Below, piece by piece: positions 1 to 6,689 of a stretch of DNA of 7,315 bases; position 1 is the stretch's first letter; each line of letters starts with the position of its first letter. The notes beneath the pieces were generated by a model. It did not search any database and was not told the origin of the DNA. It saw only the letters and a program-made list of their open reading frames with translations. The position numbers were made by a program, and so were the translations under genes. The stretch comes from an uncultured Bacteroidales bacterium (lineage in GTDB: Bacteria; Bacteroidota; Bacteroidia; Bacteroidales; Muribaculaceae), in the NCBI GenBank assembly GCA_900554715.1, contig USIN01000088.1, positions 1 to 7,315 on the forward strand. Reading direction: 5' to 3'.

Positions 1-1
1 C

Positions 2-3000
2 GACCAGTTTGTCGATTCGCTGACAGTCGCGACTGATGATTATGGTCGAGGCCACGGATTTTTTAAGTTACCCGATCAAGGTCTTACCGGAGATTATAGC
101 TTGAAAGCATATAACGTTGATTTCTTGTCCAAAAATAACTTGGATGTAACAAAAAAACAATATATAAGTTTAGGTGAGTGTGGCCTGACGGTAAGCGACT
201 TTAAACTGAAAACTTTTAAAGTTGAAATAGTGTCGGTCAATAGGAATTGTCCTGCTGTAGGAGACGTTACCCTAAAGGGGAAAGTCATGACTTTTACAGG
301 AATGCCGGTTGCTGATGCAAATGTTGTTACTGATATACACGCTTTGGCCGGTTATGGCTGGAATGCCCGGCGGGGATTTATGAATAATGTCGAGACAAAA
401 TCAGATGCTGACGGTATGTTTGAAATCGTTGTCGACCATAGCATGACAGGTGAAACAAAATATAATAATTACAGCTGTTATATCAAGGTATCTACATCAA
501 ATGGCGAAAGTGTCCTCATGCAGAAGAATGTCTCGACAGGCAAACCTTATAAGTTGACATGCTATTTAAATAGAAAAGAGTGTTTTAACACAGATTCTGT
601 GACGAAAATATCTGTGGGTGCGGAGAATGTCGAGGGTAATCCGGTCGATATTCCTTTGATCTGGACTTTAAAACCCGAGAGCAAAGATTCTAATATCGTT
701 GCGAGCGGAGAATGTTCCTCTACAAAAGGTATTTCAGCGGATTTTAGCGATTTGGATGCCGGAGACTATATTCTTTCAGTGTGTCCTGTCGATACTGCTA
801 TGGCTGACAGCATTGACGCTTCGATTAAATTATACAGTATTGCCCGTAATGTGATGCCCGAAACCACAAAGGCGTTCTTTGTTCCTGAGGAAAACGAGAT
901 TACTACTGCTAAAGATGGAACATTTACAGTTTTGATTGGTACGGCCGGTCATGGTAAAACTTATATGTATTCAGTCTTTAACGGCGGAAATGATATAGGC
1001 CAGATAGAGCAGAAGGAATTGGAATATGGTTTCCATAGATTGTTTTATAAACTTGAAGATAATTGTGACGAAGGCCGATTATATGTATTTACCGTCCGTG
1101 ACGGTGTTAATTATACCGAAGAGTTCAATGTTATACGTGGTCGAGCAGAAGCACCGGAAATATCTATTGTGTCCTTCAGAGATAAATTGTGCCCAGGTGC
1201 TAAAGAAAGCTGGACTTTGAATTTTAAATATGATGGCGTTCGCTCGCAAGGTGCTATGGTCGCTACGATGTATAATTCGGCTATCGATCAGATAAAAAAT
1301 TACTTCTGGCCTTTTTTCTATTTCCCCGAACGTGTATTCAGTATGAATTACCAAAGTGTAAACCGATATTCAATAGGTAAGATGTCATCTGAATATTATA
1401 AATATAATAAATATCTTGAGGAAGTAAGGCTGATAGCTCCTGTTTTTAATCCTCAGCTGACCTATTATGGCCTGCAGAGAATGAGAATGTATAAGTCGGC
1501 CAATAGAGTGACAGCGGCAGGCGGAGTCGTGGAAGAAGAAGTCGAAATGGCTGATAATGCGGTTTATGCTGCATCCGATATGTCAGCAAAAATAACACCT
1601 GTCGGTGGCGGATATGCTATGCCTGAAGATGGCGGACCTGTTGTAAACAAAACCGACCGGCCCGATAACTTCGAATATCGCGAGGGTGAGGTTTTGCAGG
1701 CGTTCTGGAAGCCTGATCTGACTTTTGATGCCGAGGGCAATTCTGTCATCAGTTTTACTGTCCCCGACGCCAACGCCACATGGAGTTTCAGAGCCTTCGC
1801 CTGGACCAAAGGTGTCAGCACGGCAACGCTGTTCAAATCAATCATATCGAACAAGCCCGTGATGGTGACGCCGCAACTGCCGCGCGTCCTGCGCGCCGGC
1901 GACAAGGTGCAGCTGATAGCCAATGTCTTCAATAACAGCGATTCGACCATCACGGCCACTACGGTCGTCGAAATCTTCGACACCAACAGCGGAGCCGTGA
2001 CCCGCAGCATGACGTCGACCGACACCATCGCCCCGATGGCTTCGACCCCCGTCATGATAGAGGTCGCAGCCGACGGCAATGCCTCGGCCATAGGTTACCG
2101 CGTGCGCTCGACAGCAGGTCGTTTCAGCGACGGCGAGCAGGACTATATCGCTGTGATGCCGTCGACATCTGACGTCATCGAGAGCGACAATTTCTATCTC
2201 TATCCCGGCGAGAGCGACTACTGCGTCAGACTTCCCAAGGGCAAGATGGAATCGGTCACACTCGAATATAACGCCTCGCCGGCGTGGGAGGTCATCAAAC
2301 AGCTGCCCGCTCTCGCTGTCTGCGAGTCATATACATCTACCGGAGCTGCGCGCCGTCTCTTCGGCGCCGCCGTCAGCTCGGGCCTTCTTAAGAAATATCC
2401 GGCACTCGCCCGCGCTATCGAGACATGGAGCGCCGACAGTGCGTCGCAGGCTCTCGTCTCACGCCTGAGTCAGAACGAAGACCTCAAGACCGCCGCACTG
2501 ACCGAGACCCCGTGGGTTCAGGCCGCTCAAAGCGACAGTGAGCGCATGGCCCGTCTCGTCGCGCTGCTCGACAGCAAGGCCGTCGCGCGCAACATGGCCG
2601 CATCTATCAGTAAGCTCAAGACCCTTAAGGCTGCTGACGGCGGCTGGCGCTGGGGCGAGTGGGAGAGCAAGGGCAACGTCTGGTCGACACGTTCGACCCT
2701 CTACTCGCTCGGCCAGCTTAATGCCATCGGCATGATGCCGGCCGACAAAGAACTCAGAGAGATGATTGAATCGGCTTTTGCCTTCCTCGACTCGAAGACG
2801 ACTAAAATCTATCCCGACCTCGCTCTGTCGGCGACATTAGCTATGTTCCCCGACCATGAGCTGAGTCTCAGGGAACGTCAGATTGTCAACGCGACGACCG
2901 CATATATTAATAAGGAATACCGCAAATTCGGCACAGCCGAGAAAGCCCGTGCCGCCATCGTGCTCGACGCCTTCGGCTTCAAGGCTATGGCGCGTCAGCT

Positions 3001-3859
3001 GATGGAGTCTGTCGCGCAGTTCGGCGTCAGCTCGAAAGATAAGGGCACGTCGTTCCCCTCTGTCACTAATGTCGACAGCTATGCCGACCTGCTCTTTGCC
3101 TTCGCCCGCATCGAGCCGCAGTCGTCGGCCATCGACGGCATGCGTCAGTGGCTCGTCGTGCGCGGTCAGGCCACATCGCGTCTCGGCTCGTTTGACCCGA
3201 CGCGCCTGATTGCGGCTTTCGAGATGACCGGCAGCGACTGGAATGTCAGCGGCGCCGCTCCGACGGTGACACTCGGCGGTGAAGCCGTCAGCGTCGGAGC
3301 GGTCGAGCCTGTCACAGGTCATCTGATTGCGCAGTTGCCCACAGACGCCTCGGGCAAGAAGCTCGCCGTCGTGCGTGACAACGCCGCCGGACCTGCCTAC
3401 GGAGCCGTCATCTCGCGCTATATCAGCGCCTCGACCGACGTCAAGGCCGTCAAATGCGACGGTCTGTCGATAGAAAAACGTCTGACCGTGCAGCGCGGCG
3501 ACCGCTGGGAGTATGCCGACAGCCTGCGCCTCGGCGACCGCGTCAGAGTGCTTCTGACCATCAAGGCCGACCGCGACCTCGAGTATGTCACGGTGATTGA
3601 CGAGCGTCCGGCGTCGTTCGAGCCTGTCAATCAGCTGCCGGGATATGTCTACAGCGCCGGTCTCGGTTTCTATCGCGAGAACAACGACACCGACACACGC
3701 CTTTTTGTCGGCTATATGCCCAAAGGTACTTATCAGATTACGACAGAGATGACCGTCGGCTTCGCCGGTGAGTTTACTTCAGGTATCGCAACGGCTCAGA
3801 GCGGTCTCGACCCGGCCATAACGGCCCACAGCTCCGGCCGCAGCCTCATCTGCCGGTGA
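2..3859 (+). CDS. Alpha-2-macroglobulin family protein, thioester-less, 5' truncated by the window edge
   Basis: This is the C-terminal 1285 residues of a large multi-domain A2M-like protein. The frame is open to the left edge, and the first residues (VATDDYGRGHGFF) already read as a macroglobulin (MG) beta-domain, so the TTG at 101 is not the start. Order by window residue: MG domain to ~80; a carboxypeptidase-regulatory-like insertion near 90-165 (LKGKVMTFTGMPVADANV); further MG domains; an acidic, Ala/Gly-rich bait-like linker at ~507-550; the A2M core at ~557-650 (FTVPDANATWSFRAFAWTKG, then PQLPRVLRAGDKVQLIANVF); an alpha-helical thioester-type domain at ~750-1060 with DGGWRWGEW near 880; and a C-terminal receptor-binding-like domain with ADRDLEYV, EPVNQLPGY and ITAHSSGR. 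At the thioester site the residues are C-E-S-Y instead of CxEQ, so no thioester can form. Family members are usually secreted lipoproteins proposed to trap proteases; the signal peptide would be outside the window. Base composition changes sharply inside the gene. No penicillin-binding protein 1C gene follows it. The family call is firm; the biological role is inferred. Confidence 0.93.
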   Translation, partial: DQFVDSLTVATDDYGRGHGFFKLPDQGLTGDYSLKAYNVDFLSKNNLDVTKKQYISLGECGLTVSDFKLKTFKVEIVSVNRNCPAVGDVTLKGKVMTFTGMPVADANVVTDIHALAGYGWNARRGFMNNVETKSDADGMFEIVVDHSMTGETKYNNYSCYIKVSTSNGESVLMQKNVSTGKPYKLTCYLNRKECFNTDSVTKISVGAENVEGNPVDIPLIWTLKPESKDSNIVASGECSSTKGISADFSDLDAGDYILSVCPVDTAMADSIDASIKLYSIARNVMPETTKAFFVPEENEITTAKDGTFTVLIGTAGHGKTYMYSVFNGGNDIGQIEQKELEYGFHRLFYKLEDNCDEGRLYVFTVRDGVNYTEEFNVIRGRAEAPEISIVSFRDKLCPGAKESWTLNFKYDGVRSQGAMVATMYNSAIDQIKNYFWPFFYFPERVFSMNYQSVNRYSIGKMSSEYYKYNKYLEEVRLIAPVFNPQLTYYGLQRMRMYKSANRVTAAGGVVEEEVEMADNAVYAASDMSAKITPVGGGYAMPEDGGPVVNKTDRPDNFEYREGEVLQAFWKPDLTFDAEGNSVISFTVPDANATWSFRAFAWTKGVSTATLFKSIISNKPVMVTPQLPRVLRAGDKVQLIANVFNNSDSTITATTVVEIFDTNSGAVTRSMTSTDTIAPMASTPVMIEVAADGNASAIGYRVRSTAGRFSDGEQDYIAVMPSTSDVIESDNFYLYPGESDYCVRLPKGKMESVTLEYNASPAWEVIKQLPALAVCESYTSTGAARRLFGAAVSSGLLKKYPALARAIETWSADSASQALVSRLSQNEDLKTAALTETPWVQAAQSDSERMARLVALLDSKAVARNMAASISKLKTLKAADGGWRWGEWESKGNVWSTRSTLYSLGQLNAIGMMPADKELREMIESAFAFLDSKTTKIYPDLALSATLAMFPDHELSLRERQIVNATTAYINKEYRKFGTAEKARAAIVLDAFGFKAMARQLMESVAQFGVSSKDKGTSFPSVTNVDSYADLLFAFARIEPQSSAIDGMRQWLVVRGQATSRLGSFDPTRLIAAFEMTGSDWNVSGAAPTVTLGGEAVSVGAVEPVTGHLIAQLPTDASGKKLAVVRDNAAGPAYGAVISRYISASTDVKAVKCDGLSIEKRLTVQRGDRWEYADSLRLGDRVRVLLTIKADRDLEYVTVIDERPASFEPVNQLPGYVYSAGLGFYRENNDTDTRLFVGYMPKGTYQITTEMTVGFAGEFTSGIATAQSGLDPAITAHSSGRSLICR

Positions 3860-3881
3860 CAGGCGGTTACAGCTCATAAAC

Positions 3882-3919
3882 AACGCCCCCGGAGGTTTTT
3901 GATAATCTCCGGGGGCGTT
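3882..3919. terminator. Intrinsic terminator between convergent genes, probably bidirectional
   Basis: A perfect 13-bp inverted repeat (AACGCCCCCGGAG at 3882-3894, CTCCGGGGGCGTT at 3907-3919) encloses a 12-nt loop. On the plus strand the stem runs into TTTTT at 3918-3922, a good rho-independent terminator 22 nt after the A2M stop codon. On the minus strand the stem is followed by GTTGTTTATG, a weaker T-rich run, and lies 32 nt after the gadC stop. It is the only sizeable structure in the 92-nt gap between the two convergent genes. Confidence 0.92.
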
Positions 3920-3951
3920 TTTATGATGTCTTGATCTATTATGTCAGCCGG

Positions 3952-5556
3952 TTATTTATCGGCTACTTTATCTGTAGATGAGGCATAGTCAAGGATTGCC
4001 TTCGACTGCTCGGATGGCAGAGTGGGGTTTTCTGCGACGAATTCTTCGGCGGCTTTCTGACGTATTGCAGCTGCGCCCTGTGAATTATCCCAGTGGAAAG
4101 GCACGAACTCTGTGCCGAGAGAGTCCCAGGATGCTTTTTTGAATTTCAGAATTACAAATGGCAGAACGACAAACAGGACAGTGCCACCAATGAGGACTGT
4201 GAACCATACGCCGTTAGAGCCCATGGCAATCTGGTTCGGCGGGAAGAAGCTGAAGATGAACGCTACAAGCGAGCCCAAGAAGCCTACGCCGCTGATGAGC
4301 CACATGACACCGTTGCCGGTCTTACCCAGTCTGTATGGACGCGGGGCGTTTTTCATATTATAACGAAGACGTATCGCAGCCGCAAACATCAGCAGATAAG
4401 CGATGAGATAGAGGATACACGTGAGCTGTGAAAGAATCTGATAGAAGCTCTGCACCGACGGCATGAGTACCATAAGGAATGCGAGCACCGTCACAATGCC
4501 TCCCTGGACGTAAAGGATGTTTTTCTGTACGCCGCTTTTGTTGGTCTTCTGGAAGAATTTAGGCAGATAACCGGCCTGACCGACGGCAAACACACCTTTA
4601 GACGGGCCTGCGACCCAGGTGAGCACGCCGGCGAGTACGCCGAATGCCAGTGCGACAGCGATTACAGGCGACAGCCAGTTGATATGGAGGACACGGAAGT
4701 AGTTGTCAAAGCCGACAAGAAGACTTTGCACGAGGTTGATGTCTTTGGCCGGAATTATGACGCCGAGGGCATAAGTGCCGAGAATGAAGATGGCTACGGT
4801 GGCGAGGGCGCCGATAATGACGGCTTTAGGATAATTGACCGTAGGATTCTTGATTTCTCTGACGTGTACGCCGCTCATCTCCATGCCGGCGTAGAACAGG
4901 AAAATAGAGACGGCCAGAACGACATTATCGAAATTGGTGAAGTCGGGGATGAAATCGCCGTGCCAGTTCATCTGCGACTGACCGCCGGTGGCAAGATATA
5001 TCACGGCGCAGACCACAATCAGACCTACAGGAATGATTGTTCCCACAAGACCGCCGATTTTCGACACCTTGCCGACCCAGCCCATGCCTTTCATCGAAAT
5101 GAAGGTCGCAAGCCAGTATATTGCGAGCACGACGATTATGGTATAGTACTTATTGGCCGCGAGATGGGTGTCATAAACATGGTCGAGACCTATGAACGCC
5201 AGCGAGACGGCGCCGAATGTCAGCACGGTCGGATACCAGATCGTGCTCTCGATCCATTGCAGCCAGATACCGAGGAAGCCGGCCTTGTCGCCGAAGGCTT
5301 CTCCGACCCATCTGAACATACCGCCCTGCTGATAGGGAAACATCGCTGCAAGCTCGGCGGCCACCAGCGACACCGGAACGAGAAAGACCAGTGCGGCCAG
5401 AATGTAATAGAATGCCGAACTTACTCCATATTCGGCTTCAGCCGGAAGTCCCCTCAGTGAGACAACCGCGACAATGTTCATTATGATGAGGGTGAACACT
5501 CCCATTTTTGCGGCTTGCTTGACAGTCGCTTTTGTTTGTCCGGAAGAATTTGACAT
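3952..5556 (-). CDS. gadC: Glutamate/GABA antiporter GadC (APC superfamily)
   Basis: A 534-residue inner-membrane antiporter that imports glutamate (E. coli GadC also takes glutamine) and exports GABA, completing the decarboxylation cycle. About 12 hydrophobic segments are visible, near residues 18-35, 46-72, 94-124, 138-155, 165-189, 209-229, 245-268, 292-316, 346-366, 371-396, 415-438 and 449-471. Family motifs recalled from E. coli GadC are present: PVSLVAAELA plus QQGGMFRWVGEAFG after TM2, AGMEMSGVHVREIKNP at TM6, and WVAGPSKGVFAVGQAGYLP after TM8. The cytoplasmic tail (472-534) has a single His (488) and does not resemble the His-rich C-plug of E. coli GadC. The ATG lies 33 nt downstream of the glsA stop, so the two are almost certainly cotranscribed. 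The leader before the ATG is AT-rich without a Shine-Dalgarno motif, as is usual in Bacteroidota. The length is slightly above the 511 residues of the E. coli protein. The nearest alternative is another amino-acid/GABA exchanger of the same family, unlikely next to gadB and glsA. Confidence 0.93.
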   Translation of the reverse strand: MSNSSGQTKATVKQAAKMGVFTLIIMNIVAVVSLRGLPAEAEYGVSSAFYYILAALVFLVPVSLVAAELAAMFPYQQGGMFRWVGEAFGDKAGFLGIWLQWIESTIWYPTVLTFGAVSLAFIGLDHVYDTHLAANKYYTIIVVLAIYWLATFISMKGMGWVGKVSKIGGLVGTIIPVGLIVVCAVIYLATGGQSQMNWHGDFIPDFTNFDNVVLAVSIFLFYAGMEMSGVHVREIKNPTVNYPKAVIIGALATVAIFILGTYALGVIIPAKDINLVQSLLVGFDNYFRVLHINWLSPVIAVALAFGVLAGVLTWVAGPSKGVFAVGQAGYLPKFFQKTNKSGVQKNILYVQGGIVTVLAFLMVLMPSVQSFYQILSQLTCILYLIAYLLMFAAAIRLRYNMKNAPRPYRLGKTGNGVMWLISGVGFLGSLVAFIFSFFPPNQIAMGSNGVWFTVLIGGTVLFVVLPFVILKFKKASWDSLGTEFVPFHWDNSQGAAAIRQKAAEEFVAENPTLPSEQSKAILDYASSTDKVADK

Positions 5557-5589
5557 AATAGTAAGTGTTTAAGATTAAGATGAATGTAA

Positions 5590-6558
5590 TCAGCCTTGGA
5601 CGATTGTCACTTTGTCGCCGCTGTAGATGCCGAGGCCGAGTTTGTGCATGAACAGTTTTATGGCGGTCTGGGCCTTGACCGAGTTGCCGGCGTCATCAAG
5701 CGGGGGGGCGAAGGCGGCTATGCCGAAAAGCCCGGGCATCACGCCCATGACTCCGCCACCGACACCGGTTTTGGCCGGTATGCCCGATGTATAGAGCCAG
5801 TCGCCGGTATGCTGGTAGAAACCGACCGAAGCTATCATGGTCGTTATCTTTGCCGATATTTCGGGAGCAAACACCTGTTTGCCGGTGACAGGATTGAGGC
5901 CTTTGTTTGCGATGGTGGCACCCATGACAGAGAGCTGTGACGATGTTATGCCGAGAGAGCACTGCCGTGTATAAAGGTCGAGGCTCATGTCTACGTCGTC
6001 ATAGATGCGCCCGTAGTTTTTCAACAGCCATGATATGGCGCGGTTGTTGAAGTTGGTTGCTGTCTCGCTCTCGTAGAGTTCGTCGATGAGCTGGGGCGCC
6101 GAGCCGCAGAGTTCGGTGATGTTGTCGGTGATGGCCTTCCATTTCTCGGCAGACGCGCCCTGAGGGGCAATCATCGAGCAGGCTGAAATGGCGCCGGCGT
6201 TGACGAGCGGCGTCGACGGATGGTCGTTTTCGAGCAGGATGGCGAAAATAGAGTTGAACGGCAGACCGGTTGCGTCGGCGCCGATACGTTCGAGCACCCC
6301 GGCCGGTGTGTGCTGTATCATGGCCAGAATCGCTGTAGGTACTTTCGAGACAGACTCGATGCCGAATTTATACTCCGTGTCGCCGAAATTGAATGATGTG
6401 CCGTCGGTGAGGGTCACGCTCAGACCGAACAGCTTCGGGTCGATGTTGGCGAGATAGGGTATGTAGTTGGCGTTAGCCCCTCCGCTGACGTTTTTTGATT
6501 CGTTATAGGCTTCGGTGGCGGCCTGTTTTATTTCTGATAAGGTTATTTTTCTTTCCAT
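5590..6558 (-). CDS. glsA: Glutaminase A (serine-dependent beta-lactamase-like fold)
   Basis: A 322-residue cytoplasmic glutaminase that hydrolyses L-glutamine to L-glutamate and ammonia. The E. coli YbaS active-site residues map with a constant small offset: Tyr32, nucleophile Ser69 and Lys72 in the ESVSK motif, Asn120 in VNAGA, Glu165, Asn172, Tyr196, Tyr248 and Val266 in KTGVGGG. All are present, so it should be active. The residue before the nucleophile is Glu where YbaS has Gln. The C-terminal block GLFGIAAFAPPLDDAGNSVK is typical, and the length is close to the 308-310 residues of the E. coli enzymes. It lies between gadB and gadC on the same strand. It would supply GadB with glutamate, and its ammonia would neutralise acid, so it likely serves glutamine-dependent acid resistance and GABA formation. 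The ATG at 6558 starts a good N-terminus (MERKITLSEI) and follows an AT-rich stretch with no Shine-Dalgarno sequence. Confidence 0.95.
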   Translation of the reverse strand: MERKITLSEIKQAATEAYNESKNVSGGANANYIPYLANIDPKLFGLSVTLTDGTSFNFGDTEYKFGIESVSKVPTAILAMIQHTPAGVLERIGADATGLPFNSIFAILLENDHPSTPLVNAGAISACSMIAPQGASAEKWKAITDNITELCGSAPQLIDELYESETATNFNNRAISWLLKNYGRIYDDVDMSLDLYTRQCSLGITSSQLSVMGATIANKGLNPVTGKQVFAPEISAKITTMIASVGFYQHTGDWLYTSGIPAKTGVGGGVMGVMPGLFGIAAFAPPLDDAGNSVKAQTAIKLFMHKLGLGIYSGDKVTIVQG

Positions 6559-6689
6559 AGTTAAAACGGTAGAGAGATGTTGACGGGATTGACAGGTAAA
6601 AACAGGCGGCAGATGGAATGTGTTTGCGTAAACTCCACCTGCCGCGTTGTCCTGTTGTTTAATTTAGCTGTCGCAAGCGGGCATCCCGG
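6559..6689 (-). other. gadB-glsA intergenic leader (131 nt)
   Basis: This is the gap between gadB and glsA, clearly longer than the 33-nt gap between glsA and gadC. It holds the hairpin and T tract listed separately. Between the T tract and the glsA start about 39 nt remain. I looked there for the Bacteroidota promoter elements (TTTG near -33, TAnnTTTG near -7) and saw no convincing match, so glsA-gadC probably depends on readthrough from gadB, although a poorly matching promoter cannot be excluded. Confidence 0.6.
6598..6645 (-). terminator. Candidate intrinsic terminator or attenuator between gadB and glsA
   Basis: In the minus-strand RNA, GCGGCAGGUGGA (6645-6634) pairs with UCCAUCUGCCGC (6617-6606) over 12 pairs. 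One pair (6638/6613) is G-U; on the plus strand the same position would be an A-C mismatch, as would the next pair out at 6633/6618. The loop contains a possible inner GUUU/AAAC stem. Three bases after the stem come five Ts (6602-6598). An outer AACAG/CTGTT pairing (6652-6656 with 6601-6605) is also possible. The strand-specific wobbles and T tract both point to action on the gad transcript. It lies 45 nt beyond the gadB stop. Partial termination here would give excess gadB over glsA-gadC; an RNA 3'-end or processing signal is the alternative. Confidence 0.65.

Noticed and set aside
1564..2091. 175-codon minus-strand open frame inside the A2M gene
   Set aside because: It is antisense to the well-conserved A2M core and lacks any family signal.
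2837..3322. 161-codon minus-strand open frame in the GC-rich part of the A2M gene
   Set aside because: It arises where stop codons are rare on the opposite strand; the composition is Arg/Asp/His-rich with no domain, and it lies antisense to the real gene.
101..3859. TTG at 101 as the start of the A2M gene
   Set aside because: The same frame is open to position 2, and the upstream codons encode family-typical MG-domain residues, so the gene simply runs off the window.
3860..3951. Small gene or RNA in the gap between the A2M gene and gadC
   Set aside because: The 92 nt are accounted for mainly by the terminator hairpin; no open frame or other structure is apparent.
4684..5460. 258-codon plus-strand open frame inside gadC
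   Set aside because: It is antisense to a strongly supported membrane transporter, is rich in charged residues with no recognisable motif, and looks like a codon-bias shadow.
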